Shown here: positions 42,520-53,808 of the stretch, in pieces
Layout of the letters: each line of letters begins with the position of its first letter
How positions within the stretch are numbered: the first letter of the stretch is position 1
Origin: Patiria miniata
Lineage: Eukaryota > Echinodermata > Asteroidea > Valvatida > Asterinidae
Reading direction: 5' to 3'
NCBI RefSeq assembly: GCF_015706575.1
Contig: NW_024037048.1
Location: forward strand, 18,803,512 to 18,867,511
Length of the DNA stretch: 64,000 nt
The notes under the pieces: generated by a model
Seen by the model: only the letters and a program-made list of their open reading frames with translations
What the model was told of the DNA's origin: nothing
Database searches by the model: none
Made by a program: the position numbers and the translations under genes

Positions 42520-44458
42520 ACAAAGATACACGAGCGTTGTGTTGCTGATTTCTTTTAATCGCTTTCCATTTTGCCGAAACAATAACCAATGAATTAAAAC
42601 AAATAATGTTCAATGACAATGTCACAAAATATTATTATTAATGTTTTTGCATTGCGCATGCGCCGATCTGTATACTACAATGGATTTGGCATTTTTTTTT
42701 TTGACTTTTTGCAAAACAAAATATTTAGATTTATGCATGAGTATTGAGATATAGAGAAAAGTGTGCGTTAAGTTTTTTGACGATTTTTTTTTGGACCCAT
42801 TGTAGGCCTATCGAGAAGTATTTTGATTTAATATTTTTTCAAAGCAAGCTGGGTCATCACTTTTTTTTAGAAACAAAAGATTTGCAATAAAGCAGTGCCA
42901 CCATGTATCCAGAAATGTTAACAACTAAAAAAAAAATTGTGTTTATGGTGTTATCTCGACCAACCTGGATTTTTTAGGCCATGTTTCTGACCGCCATTTT
43001 TTTTATTGCCACATTTGGTCAACATATAAAATAACGTGTTTTTTTCCCCGAAAACAAATGCAACTAATTTGTAGTATTGGGTATTCAAAACAGATTAATT
43101 AAACACAATAACTGTATCCTAAAGCAAACAAAGTTTAAAAACCATACAGACAAACAAACAAAATATCTTGCTACCTACCTGGATAATTTTAGGGCGTTTA
43201 CTGTAACATGTTATTTTCTTTGCCTTATGTTCCCTGTATGCCCAGCACAGATGATGTCAATTAAATCAATCCCATGCATGTATCAATTTTTATTTCATGT
43301 CACGAAAAAAGTCTCGAGTGATTGAATCTGATTTTCTTCTAGACTTTAAACTTGGCATTTGGATTAACAATTGTTTGAAATATTCTAATGCTATTCACAG
43401 CAATTAGAGTACACTGGTTTTTATTAAACGATTGCATTATTTTAAACGTTACAATATGTGAGAATTATGTAAAAGTAACAATTGACTGGCTATGAAAACA
43501 GTATGCATAAAACCTCATTCTGAGGATTACCAAAAGCACCACCATTGTTGATAAATACTCTCTTTTTTCGCTTGGCTTCGTTATGAAAAAAAAACAACAT
43601 GATTTTAATTACTTTCAGTTGAAACAGAAACGTGCCCACAGTAATGAAAAAAGTGGAGTTGGCTGTTGTTTTTAAAGCCAGTAGAAGTGCAACAAGTGTT
43701 TCTTGATTAACAGACTCCAAATTATTTGAAGACTTTCATTGTTCTTAATCAGCATTACTTGATTGCATTCAAGAAACTCACTTTGAAAACATCAGTGAAA
43801 GTGTGAGCCCGCTAGATGGTAAAGAAACAATCTCAACGAAATCATTCAAAACAAAGCACAAATTCCATTCAAGTGAGGAGGGTCTTTCAACTGGTTGGAA
43901 TTGTCCTTTGTCACTTTATCATTTCAAGTGAATTTCTTTGTATTGACTTTTATTTGGATACCATATTTGGTCAGGTGATGCAATTAAGTCCCCTGCTGCA
44001 CATGTACATGTAAGCTGAACAAGTACGCTTCCTGGAAATAGGTAGACTCCTGCAAGAAATCAAAAAAAGGTTATAATGGACCCTTCCTGCATGTCAATCA
44101 ACAGTGCACATTGGCCAATCAGATCACCACTTTTGATCCGGTGACCACAGTAGCTCAGTCAGACTGGGTCACAAGCACTGTTAGATCTATTGCTCACCTC
44201 GCCCCCATTTTTTGCACCAGCGGTTAACACCCCCCCCCCCCAGATTATTTTGTAAAGAGTGCCCTTTTTACACAAGTGACCTTTTAGTTTTTACACAAGC
44301 GTCCTTAGTTTTGTTTAGAAAGTTTCTTGTTTCGCCAGCGGCTTTTAAAGAATTTTTGGTATTTCGTGTAAACGTCAGCAATTGTGCCGCCATGAAAAGC
44401 GCCACCCATTGACCTACCGCCGTTTGTGAGTTAACCACGCCCCTTAGACAACTCTATA
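42520..44458. other. Intergenic; no gene seen
   Basis: AT-rich DNA with many A/T tracts. Short frames lack any recognisable domain. A C-tract at about 44,228-44,241 beside 'gtgcccttttacacaag' may be a MITE fragment. Confidence 0.4.
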
Positions 44459-44632
44459 AGCCTTTTCGCTGATACCGCCATCTTTGAATTTTTTTTTTTT
44501 CGGGGGGAGGGGGAGGCATTACAGTGAAAATACGTCTCATCATGCAACTGTAGCTGAGAATGATGGGATGTCTTTTCAATGTAATGCCCCCCCCCCCCCC
44601 ATTTCAAAGATGGCGGTATCCGCGAAACGGCT
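44459..44632. mobile_element. Palindromic MITE with CGCCATCTTTGAA arms
   Basis: The ends are about 29-bp inverted repeats: GATACCGCCATCTTTGAA at the left and TTCAAAGATGGCGGTATC at the right, then G-run and C-run inside. No clear target duplication. It lies just downstream (minus sense) of the SLC12 fragment. Confidence 0.65.
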
Positions 44633-44792
44633 CATGGAATTTTGTACGTTAACTTTTGTTTGTCTCAGATTTTGGCGTTCTGCGTCCATTTGTATATCAT
44701 GTTTAGACAATATTTTACAAGCTGCGTTGACGCAATTCCACCGTGATAGGTTAATTGTCCGATAGTGGCCATTATCGCCGGTTTGTACTTAC

Positions 44793-44860
44793 ATGACAAT
44801 GAGCTGAGACTCCTGGGAATGTTGGCGAAGCAATTCACGGATCTGCATCTGTCTGTTGGT
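44793..44860 (-). CDS. SLC12 cotransporter C-terminal-domain exon (fragment)
   Basis: 68 bp, acceptor 'ttctttcag', donor 'tcat|gtaagt'. Encodes TNRQMQIRELLRQHSQESQL then IV(M), matching NKCC1 [26 protein letters not shown] and NCC [20 protein letters not shown]. This belongs to the regulatory cytoplasmic C-terminal domain. The expected next exon (SLP..RKG...MAWLE...VLTFYS) is not found to the left, so the gene is truncated here. Confidence 0.8.
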
Positions 44861-45328
44861 CTGAAAGAAAAAAAAGATTTCAGGCGAAAAAATGTCATGA
44901 TTTATTGATGTTTACTAAAGTCGAGTTCCATGCACTTGGCAAATCAAATGAACTGAGAGTTGTACGAAAAATGGATTGAAAGTGATCAATCTCATTATTG
45001 AAAATCAGCCTCCAGAATGTCAAAGGTTGGACCCAATTAACAGATGTTGCAAGACTGGACTTAAAATCACACAAACCAGGGACTTAGCGTAAAGTGGATA
45101 CTGGGAAAGCTTTAAGTGTATTGTCTCCATGCATGGACAAAAGAGGGCGCTTTATAGTAAAAACAAGCAGAAACCGGAATGAGGGACACTTCACTGGTTC
45201 ACTCATGCTGGTTATCGTGTATTTGGAACCAGCATTTATAAGCCACGATGGCGCCCAAATGGCCCTCGTTTATAGTTTTCTCTGTGGAAGGGGGGGGGGG
45301 GTGCTTGGGTGCAAGGAGGAGATTCTAC

Positions 45329-45648
45329 CTTCTCGTTGAGCGTAGTGACTTTCTCCTTGCTGATCTTCCAAGGAAACTTCTCCGTGGTCTCCCCTGCTTC
45401 CTCATCCAGCATCCAGGGTTTGGCCAGCTCCTTGAACCGTCTCAGGATCTACTCCTTGGGCTTCTTGTTCAGGTCCGGGATGACCTCCACGTCCGAGTAG
45501 TTGATGCAGAACTTGCTGAGCATGTTGGCCATGTTCATCTTCTCCCTGTCCATTTGCTCCTTTTTGCCCGTGGTGGCAAAGATGCGCAGCTTGCATTTCT
45601 CCCAGTTGGATTTCATGGAGACGAGGTGAGGGATGAGTAGGGTCACGC
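45329..45648 (-). pseudogene. SLC12 C-terminal-domain exon, unit 1, with in-frame TAG
   Basis: 320 bp from acceptor 'cctgcccag' to donor 'gagaag|gtagaa'. It encodes VTLLIPHLVSMKSNWEKCKL, RIFATTGKKEQMDREKMNMA, NMLSKFCINYSDVEVIPDLN, KKPKE, a TAG, then ILRRFKELAKPWMLDEEAGE and TTEKFPWKISKEKVTTLNEK. It aligns without gap to NKCC LTLLIPYLLTRKKRWKKCKI...LLSKFRIDFSDI...NTKPKKEN and to NCC CPWKISDEEITKNR. Apart from the stop, the frame is clean on both sides. Either a relic or an exon with an unrecognised splice before the stop; no good donor is visible there. Confidence 0.82.
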
Positions 45649-46123
45649 CTGGGCAGGGGGGGGGGGGAGGTGGGGGGGGCGGAGGTGGGGGATCACAAAT
45701 AAAAATTATGCAGGGCATTATTTCCCTCTGACATAAAGCATGAGTTTCCTTAGACTTGCAGCCCTCCAGAATAACCTATGAGATCTCTGAAAGGCTCCAT
45801 GAAATCAATTGGACACTGAAACGTATATTAAAATAATAAGGCCAACCAAGAACAAAAAGTGTGGTGTTTTCTACTACATACAAAAAACAACTGTGTGGAA
45901 GGGTAGGTAAAATCTGTTTTGGGGGTTTGACATTTCAATAGCCTAAAAATATAGGGTGGGATGATAGTCATTAAAATTTAATTTTTTCTCTACTTTAATT
46001 TGCATGCATTAATTAACTTGTGAATCATTCTGCCGACTACTGACCAACTTACACAAAAATGAATACAAAGTTTATAGTTTTCACTGTGGGGGGGGGGGCT
46101 TGATCCCAAGGAGGAGATTCTAC

Positions 46124-46249
46124 CTTCTCTTTGAGCATGGTGACTTCTTCCTTGCTGATCTCCCAAGGAAACTTCTCCATGGTCTCCCCTGCTTCCTCAT
46201 CCAGCATCCAGGGTTTGGAGAGCTCCTTGATGATTGTGTTGGTCTTGAT
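46124..46249 (-). CDS. SLC12 alternative exon, unit 1 (open)
   Basis: About 126 bp, donor 'aaagag aag|gtagaa', candidate acceptor 'ttgggtaag' (weak pyrimidine tract). Encodes IKTNTIIKELSKPWMLDEEA and GETMEKFPWEISKEEVTMLK EK, a variant of the second half of the neighbouring 320-bp exon without the stop. Upstream on the same strand 'GWYKDKILPKMKFCAVG' is open (46,255-46,312), meaning unknown. It may be the usable version of the exon. Confidence 0.6.
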
Positions 46250-46639
46250 CTTACCCAACCAACAGCACAGAACTTCATCTTGGGCAAAATCTTGTCCTTG
46301 TACCAGCCTTCAGAAAAAGAAAAAAAACAGTCAATTGTTATTTAATGATCGTTAACTTGGTTATCGTTCAGATCGGAGTAAACCTGAAGTTAACACAACC
46401 TAGATATACCTCACGGTATACCAAACGTTAAATCTGACACCGTGGCAGCAAGGAGATTTCCACCTTTCTATGAATATGCCTTTGAATGAGCATGACGACT
46501 ATTTATAAAAGATATAGACATATATCATACTCGGCAATAGGGATAGTCAGTGGAAAGAACTTGTGTGTACAAAGTTACGCGCAAGACTCAGACTTGTTTT
46601 AAGCGAATTACTGAGAAGACGACCATAATTATTGGTAAT

Positions 46640-47075
46640 GAGGATACTTTTATTATGGAGTAGATTAACCATCTTGGTTAGGGGGATATTTTTTAGAAGG
46701 GAATTATGGAGGAGACTAAACCATGCTTGGCTCGGAGGGTGCTTTTTTGAAGGAAATTATGGAGGAGACTACCATCTTGGCTTGGAGGATATTTTTTAGA
46801 AGGGAATTATGGAATAGACTAACCATCCTGGCTAGGAGGGTTTTTTTTAGAAGGGAATTACAGAGGAGACTAACCATCTTGGCTAGGAGAATATTTTTTA
46901 GAAGGGAATTATGGAGGAGAGGAACCATCATGGTTAGGAGGATATTTGTTTTAGAAGGGATTTATGGAGAAGACTAACCATCTTGGCTAAAAGGAGCTTT
47001 TGAGGGAATTTATGAAAGAGACTAACTATCTTGGCTAAGAGGATATTTTTTTAATAGGGAATTATGAAGAAGACC
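46640..47075. repeat. Minisatellite of about 51 bp, reverse complement of the 31-33.7 kb array
   Basis: Eight to nine copies of 'ttagaagggaattatggagg' + 'agactaaccatcttggctag' + 'gaggatat'. The reverse complement of this unit is the unit at 31,150-33,690. It sits between the two SLC12 tandem units. Confidence 0.93.
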
Positions 47076-47526
47076 AAAGATTTTAGGTGGAAAATGGACT
47101 GGAATATTGATGTTTAATATGTCGAGTTCCACTTGGCAAATAAAATGAACTACTTAAGGGTTGTTCAATTTGCACTGAAAGTGATCAATACTAATATTTG
47201 AAAAATAACCCACCAGAATGTCAAAGGTTTGACACAATTAACAGATGTTGCAAGACTGGACTTAAAATCACACAAACCAGGGACTAAGCGTAAAGTGGAT
47301 ACTGGTAAAGCTTTAAGTGTATTGTCTCAATGCATGGACAAAAGAGGGCGCTTTATAGTCAAACAAGCAGAAGCCGGAATGAGGGACACTTCACTGGTTC
47401 ACTCATGCTGGTTATCGTGTATTTGGAACCAGCATTTATAAGCCACGATGGCGCCCAAATGGCCCTCGTTTATAGTTTTCTCTGTGGAGGGGGGGGGGGG
47501 GCTTGAGTGCAAGAAGGAGATTCTAC

Positions 47527-47846
47527 CTTCTCGTTGAGCGTAGTGACTACTTTCTTGCTGATCTTCCAAGGAAACTTCTCCGTGGTCTCCCCTGCTTCCT
47601 TATCCAGCATCCAGGGTCTGGACAGCTCCTTGAACCGTCTCAGGCTCTACTCCTTGGGCTTCTTGTTCAGGTCCGGGATGACCTCCACGTCCGAGCAGTT
47701 GATGCAGAACTTGCTGAGCATATTGGCCATGTTCATCTTCTCCCTGTCCATTTGCTCCTTCTTGCCCGTGGTGGCAAAGAAGCGCAGCTTGCATTTCTCC
47801 CAGTTGGATTTCATGGAGATGAGGTGAGGGATGAGTAGGGTCAAGC
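47527..47846 (-). pseudogene. SLC12 C-terminal-domain exon, unit 2, same TAG
   Basis: 320 bp, homologous to 45,329-45,648, with the same in-frame TAG after KKPKE, then SLRRFKELSRPWMLDKEAGE. Changes: Y-to-C (CINCSDVEV), I-to-F (RFFATTGKK), KEKV-to-KKVV. The shared stop shows it predates the tandem duplication. Confidence 0.82.
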
Positions 47847-48330
47847 CTGGGTGGGAGGGGGGGGGGAGGTGTTGGGCGGAGGTGGGGGGGGGGGGTTCAC
47901 AAACAAAAATTGTACAGAGCATTATTTCTCTGACATAAAGCATGTGTTTCCTTAGACATGCAGACATCCAGAATAACCTGAGAGATCTCTGAAAGGCTCC
48001 ATGAAATGAATTGGACACTGAAACATATATTAAAATAATATCGCCAACCAAGAACAAAAAGTGTGGTGTTTTCTATTACATATAAATTTAACAACTGTGT
48101 GGTAGGGTAGGTAAAAATCTGTTTTGGGGGGTTTGACATTTCTATAGCCTAAAAATATAGGGTGGGATGATAGTCATTAAAAAAATTACTTTTTTTCTCT
48201 AGTTAACATGCATTAGTTAACATGTCAATCATTCTGCACTTCTGACCAACTTACACAAAAATAAATATAAAGTTTATAGTTTTCACTATAGAAGGGGGGG
48301 GGGTGCTTGAGCGCAAGGAGGAGATTCTAC

Positions 48331-48458
48331 CTTCTCTTTGAGCATGGTGACTTCTTCCTTGCTGATCTTCCAAGGAAACTTCTCCATGGTCTCCAGGCTG
48401 CTTCCTCATCCAGCATCCAGGGTTTGGAGAGCTCCTTGGTGATTGTGTTGGTCTTGAT
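48331..48458 (-). pseudogene. SLC12 alternative exon, unit 2 (frameshifted)
   Basis: Counterpart of 46,124-46,249, two bases longer at the GluAlaGly codons ('gaagcagcctggagacc' versus 'gaagcaggggagacc'), so the frame is lost after WMLDEEA. Confidence 0.78.
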
Positions 48459-48478
48459 CTTACCCAACCCACCAATCT

Positions 48479-48912
48479 AGACGGAAACCAATCAGGAAGG
48501 AAAATTTGAAAGCATTTGCTCTAAATAAATCCTGTCCAGGTCTTGGAAAAGACTAACGTTAGCGCTGCACAAAGCCAAAACCTGGACAAATCTGGTTTAA
48601 TGATCTTGTTATACATTTTGCAACTTTGACTTAATTTTTTAAAGACCTGCTTGCATTTTACTCAAACTGTTCATCAAAATTCATTCCGCAAAGTCTTCTT
48701 CAAGTACTCAACTGTGAGTACACATTTCGGTACTCAAAATACGGTACTCGAACGACAGTGCCTATTGTCCTCCAACGCCGGTTTGTGCACTAAGTCTATG
48801 GGAAAGGTTTAGATCAGGGAACAAAGGAAAACACAAAGCCAATTAATCCTCGGAAGAATAGCAGAAAATGACTGTGTGCGCGTTATGGTAAGTGTGTACA
48901 GCGTTCGTATAT
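48479..48912. other. Unique spacer; no gene seen
   Basis: Spacer between the SLC12 fragment and the second large duplication copy. It contains short 'gtactc' repeats near 48,715-48,750. No exon seen. Confidence 0.4.
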
Positions 48913-49508
48913 TTTAAATGCAATTTTTGTTTTTCTTTTAATGCAAACAAATATTATACGCATTATACAATATGTCCAAAAGAAATGTCCGTCTGACTAT
49001 TTTTGAAATAACTACAAAACCATGAAGTCCAATTTGAAAAAGTTTGATTGTGCAGATACTCCCTATCTTGGCCTCAACCCCGATGAGTTTCATTTAATTT
49101 CAGTCACGCATCACTGCACACTTGTCAATGGATCACAACAACATTTTGGGACACTGTGACCAAGTTCCTTGCCTTAATCAATTTCAGTGCTGTGTTATGT
49201 AAGCTGTGTAAAATCCTGCATGTTGTGAAAAGGGCTGCAATTGGGATTGGAATCATTTGCCTGGCTATCAGTCATCACGGCAAGACCTCGGTTTAATGCT
49301 CAAGGGCAAATGATTCCAATCCAAAACCACATCAGACTTTTTTTCACAGACACTTTTTGGGACATACTCTATGACAATTAATAATGATAAATTTAGTGTC
49401 AGGTTAACAATAACACTTTGGAAGCCTGACAGTTATTTTTGTTTTAGTTATGATTTTAGTAATGTAAGATGATTTGATATGATGGAGTTGAGATAATCTG
49501 TCGCCTAC

Positions 49509-49575
49509 CTTTTGCTTGCTTCTTCTTTTTGTAGTCAAAGTCAAGACGTCGCCCCTGTAACTTCTTCCGATGGTG
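49509..49575 (-). CDS. Endophilin exon A (copy 2)
   Basis: 67 bp, protein identical to copy 1 ([22 protein letters not shown]), same splice sites. The only differences are silent. Confidence 0.9.
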
Positions 49576-52500
49576 CTGTAGAAATCAAACATTGGGGAGA
49601 AAGTTAATGTACTGTTTGACAAGAGACATTTGCACATTGCTGTAAGGCACCTTATATAAATTATGGGTCAAAGTGTGACAATTTTCGAGTTCCTGTTATC
49701 TCTGAACGTTGCCATTTGCTGTTCAAGTATCATTAAGAATGACTTCAACAATTTGTTGGGTAGGTTGTCTGCTTCACATAATCACTCTTGGTGGACGACT
49801 GCATTAACCCTAACCTTCCCAAATCCTCCAAAATCCTCTTTGCAAAATGAAGGATTTTGCAGGATTGAGGCTGTTTAATTGGCAAAAATGTGTGGCTGAT
49901 TTTGCAGGATGCAGTGTGTCAAGGTCTTGGGCCGGGCCTTGTGTTTGTTTATGCTCAGCTGTGCATAAATTATACTTGAAGTCCTCCGCACTGCTCCAGG
50001 ATGTCACTGGCTCTGCCTCAACATATTGACAGTGATTGCTGGAGGATTTTGTAGGATTGAGGCAGTGATCATTCTTCCACGGATCACATTCAAGAAATAA
50101 TGGAGGATTTTGCAGGATTGAGGCTGCATGCAATTTTGACATGGAGGCAGTTGGAGGATTTTGCAGCATCATCACAAAAATGCCCAGGGAGTTAGGGTTA
50201 AGAATGACTTTAAACAATTTTGTATTCGTTGTGTAGGTAGTTTGCTATTCATAATCACTCTTGGAGGACGACTGCATTAAGGAGTGCATCAGAATTATAA
50301 AATCACAGATGTCAGATGTAACAGGGACAGGAAAAAAGTGGACCCCAAATTTATCGAATGACCCAAAGTACACAGGCATAAGTTACAACCCAAATTAACC
50401 AGTAATCGATCACTGGTCTTCTATCAATTTTTTTCCAGATTGGCCATAATTTGTGCTTGAATTTCCCCGCAGGTGGCTGTGCAACACAGTCCTGCTTCTA
50501 TCAAAATCAGCCAAATTCTGTCAGATTCTGTAAGATGGAACTCACGTTGATCTCTTTCAGATCTTTGTTCTTGAGATGATCTAGGGGATCCAGGAAGTTC
50601 TGTCTGACAATCAGATCGAAGGCGCCCTTGACTTCAGAAAGTTGCCTCAGTGATTCTCCCATCTCGACCATCGCCATACCTGTATCCAAAATATTACCAA
50701 CAATTTTTTTTGTTTTTTTATTGATACCTATAAAAAACAACATTTTATTGTTCTGTTGTTTCCACCAAAACTAAACAGCTGTGCTAAGTATACCCTGGGA
50801 GCTGAGATTGTCTATGAAATGCATGGTCTATGAAATGCATTATTAGACAGAGTAAAAAAAAAACGGTTTCCCGTCTGTTTTTTTTTACCTCCACCATGAG
50901 GTATATGTTTTCATCGGCCTTGGTTTGTCTGTGAACAGGATAACTCAGGATAAATGCGGAGGCACTAGGCTCACGTGAATCGCGCACTCCGGACTCCTCT
51001 TCGACCAAAACATTTGTCAGCCTCGTCTTTAAGAACGCGTGCACATAGTCGTGGCGCGACCTCAAAAATGGCTTCTAATTTTGTTCGCCGGATTACGCTA
51101 TATGAGAATGTAATTTCCAGTAACCCTGGTTAACCCTTCTGTTAGTGAGCATTAGCCATGTCTGAATGACATGGCTACGACTAACACTAGCCCACATGGG
51201 AAGTGGCTTCATCTGCTTCCATAGGTGCAACTAATGTATTAGCCGTAGCCACTTCATTCTGACGTGGCTTTATGCTTTTCCATTTTCCCTAATTTGTGCT
51301 TGAATTTCCCCGAACGTGGCTGTGCAACACAGTCCTGATTCTATCAGAATCAACCAGATAATGGATGATGTTAGATTCTGTAAGATGGAACTCACGTTGA
51401 TCTCCTTCAGATCTTTGTTCTTGAGATGATCCAGGGATCCAGGAAGTTCTGTCTGACGTTCAGATTGAAGGCGTCCTTGACTTCAGAAAGTTGCCTCAGT
51501 GATTCTTCCATCTCGACCATCGCCGTACCTGTATCCAAAATAAAAATGCTAGATTTTATTGTTCTGATGTTTCCACCAAAATGAGAACAGCTGGGCTATG
51601 TATTCCACGGGAGCTGGGATGGTCTATGAAATGCATTATTCAGCAGAAATATTTGGGAGAATTGTGCCTAAAGTTGATGATACAAGCATGGCATTTGGCA
51701 CACAGTCAGAGTATGTCTTATAAAAGGGCCATCACAGATTTGCCCTTTGAAAAAATCTAGTTAACAAGCAATATTCAAAATTTTCAAAATGGCTGCCATT
51801 GGTCATTTTTCTACCTATAGTGGAATCTGGCGACCAGAATTAGCAGGTTTTTACTGCGGTGGTGTCTCGCTCACACGCATACTGAACGTGTTCTTAAAGA
51901 CGAGGTGCGCGCGCATTTTGGTATTCTTGTTGGTCAAAGGAACCTAGAGCACGCCCCCTACCTGAGCGCGACTCGCGCAAACATTGCGCCACCGCAGAAA
52001 ATGGCTGCCATCGGATTTGTCTATATTTGTTCGAAGGACAAATCTGCGATGGCCCTATGGCCAAATATCTTTCTCGTGACATACTCTGACTGTGTGCCAA
52101 ATGCCATGCTTGTATCATCAAAGGCACAATCCCATCGCCTATCTGCTGTACTAGTACATGTAGCTACAATATTGTTGGAAACAAATAAACAGACAACTGA
52201 CAAATTTGCCAAATAAAGGGCGAGTAAAAAAACCGAAACACAAATGGCTGGACCAATTTTTGATTGAAGTTTTGCCCGTAGCACTTTCAAAATCTAGGAT
52301 ATGAAAGCCCAGTTATTAAACTTTCTTTTAGTACAAAAATCATTCAAATCACTCATGTACTTTTTAAGTTACGAAATTTTGAACACAACCACCGTTTTAA
52401 AGTTCTGTCCACACATCACAAAAATAGGAAGTGTTCTTGCAGCAAAATGAAAACAATTCTCACAGGGATGCAATTGTTTTCATTTTGCTGAAAGAACACT

Positions 52501-53808
52501 TACCTTTTTGTGATCCGTGGACAAAACCTTTTAAACAGCGTTTGTGTTGAAAATTAAGCAACTTGAAAAGTACATGAGTGATTTGAATGAATCTTGTACT
52601 AAAAGAAAGCTAATAAATTGGGCTTTCATATCCTAGATTTGGAAAGTGCTACAGGCAAAACTTTATTCAAAAATTGGTCCTGCCATTTGAGTTTTGTCTT
52701 TTTTGACTCACCTGTATATATTGCAAATGCATGCATTTATAAATAAAAAAAATAAAAAAAATACAAAGTGGGTGCAAAAAAGGCAGCGGGCAGCTACGAG
52801 AAACTGGTTTATTTCTTTACTTGGCCTTGCATATATCTGAAGTGCTGGGCCCTACATAAATTACACAATACTCATGGTACTATGTTGGTGGATTGGAACA
52901 CTGATGAGAGCACCTTTTTGAGAGCTTTATGATCAGTCTACCACAGAAGGAAAGAGAATACATCTTGAAGCTTGCTCACCAAACGTTGAATCTTCTCCTA
53001 ATTCTCTGCCGTTCTTCAGCATGACTTCTCCCAGGAATCCTACGGGTTGTTGAGGCTTGGTTCCTCCTTTGTTCTGACCACGGACTTTACTCATGGCTCT
53101 GGAGACTGTTCAGGAAAGACAATACGATTGATTAGGGTCAGCACACAAATAGAAGATCTATCTCTATTTGGTTTGTTTGAAGTGAATACTTAGACCCGAT
53201 TCAAACCGGTGTTCTATAGTCACCCCAAACATAATTATTCTAAAGATTACAATTAAAGGTAATATACGACATTTGCAAACATCAACAAACAAAACTACCA
53301 AATTATTATGAAATACTTTACTTGACTGTAGGTGAATGACAGTCTCAGACATCCTGTGAAATCATGGCACCTGGTGTGCTGTCATCTTTAAGAAAAGTGG
53401 AATTTTTGTATTGATTTCAAAAGATGGTTTGCCGACCATTGTAGGAAGAAACTGATTTTTCCAAATAGTGCCCCAATTTACCCAATTTATTTAGTCCACA
53501 TTTTTTTTGCAAGCGGTTACACATCCGTGAATGGATGCAAGCCAGCTAGTCTGGTTCCCTGAGCTCAGCGAACATCACAAGATCCGGCCCAAGACCTTGA
53601 CACAGTGCATCCTCATAAATCAGGCACACATTTTTGCCATATAGCCTCAATCCTGCAAAAGCCTACATTTTGCAAATAGGATTTTGGAGGATTTGGGAGG
53701 GTTAGCGTCAATGATGCTTCAATTTTGGTTCTTACCTGGATTGGGCTGAAGGTCTTCTATTGTCTTGTTCACCAAATCATCCACTGTGTGACCTGCCACG
53801 TCAATTTT
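49509..53808 (-). CDS. Second endophilin BAR cassette (exons D-C-B-A only)
   Basis: Exons D 53,736-53,808, C4 52,980-53,105, B5 (broken) 51,396-51,528, B4 50,546-50,679 and A 49,509-49,575 reproduce the BAR part of the endophilin gene. D-C4-B4-A joins in frame for 400 bp. Neither the N-terminal exons nor the exons after A (101, 104, 137 and 188 bp) are found beside it; the SLC12 fragment lies downstream on the same strand. Substitutions at strongly conserved sites (KTIEDLQPNP for [24 protein letters not shown] for [14 protein letters not shown]) suggest relaxed constraint or a new role. Alternatives: upstream alternative cassette of one long gene, partial-duplicate pseudogene, or retained second haplotype. 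Confidence 0.75.
50546..50679 (-). CDS. Endophilin exon B4 (copy 2, intact)
   Basis: 134 bp, open: (G)[38 protein letters not shown] and DLKEIN. Acceptor 'ggatacag', donor GTGAGT. Three replacements relative to B2 fall at usually conserved positions (T-to-M, D-to-G, N-to-I). Confidence 0.88.
51396..51528 (-). pseudogene. Endophilin exon B5 (copy 2, frameshifted)
   Basis: 133 bp, one base short within NFLDPLDH ('ccagggatccagg' for 'ccaggggatccag' on the + strand). Splice sites intact. Independent of, but at nearly the same place as, the lesion in B3. Confidence 0.86.
52216..52714. mobile_element. Palindromic TA-flanked MITE, duplicate copy
   Basis: Counterpart of 11,213-11,721, inherited through the segmental duplication; slightly shorter because of small deletions near the centre. 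Confidence 0.7.
52980..53105 (-). CDS. Endophilin exon C4 (copy 2, intact)
   Basis: 126 bp, open, same splice sites; encodes [41 protein letters not shown](G). It is the only C exon of copy 2. Confidence 0.9.
53736..53808 (-). CDS. Endophilin exon D (copy 2)
   Basis: 73 bp, [24 protein letters not shown]. The Tyr of the near-invariant EYLQPNP motif is Asp here. Acceptor and donor are kept. Confidence 0.88.

Larger units (their letters stand above)
44918..46265. repeat. SLC12-fragment tandem unit 1
   Basis: Matches 47,116-48,478 in direct orientation ('gatgttgcaagactggact', 'gcatttataagccacgatg', G-tract, exon, G-tract, second exon). The minisatellite at 46,640-47,075 lies between the two units. 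Confidence 0.88.
47116..48478. repeat. SLC12-fragment tandem unit 2
   Basis: Direct duplicate of 44,918-46,265, offset about 2,200 bp, with small indels in the G-tracts. It contains both exon types. Confidence 0.88.

Noticed and set aside
45449-48057. Stop-codon readthrough as explanation for the TAG in the SLC12 exons
   Set aside because: Nothing in the sequence favours it and the surrounding fragment is incomplete; relic or exon replacement is simpler.
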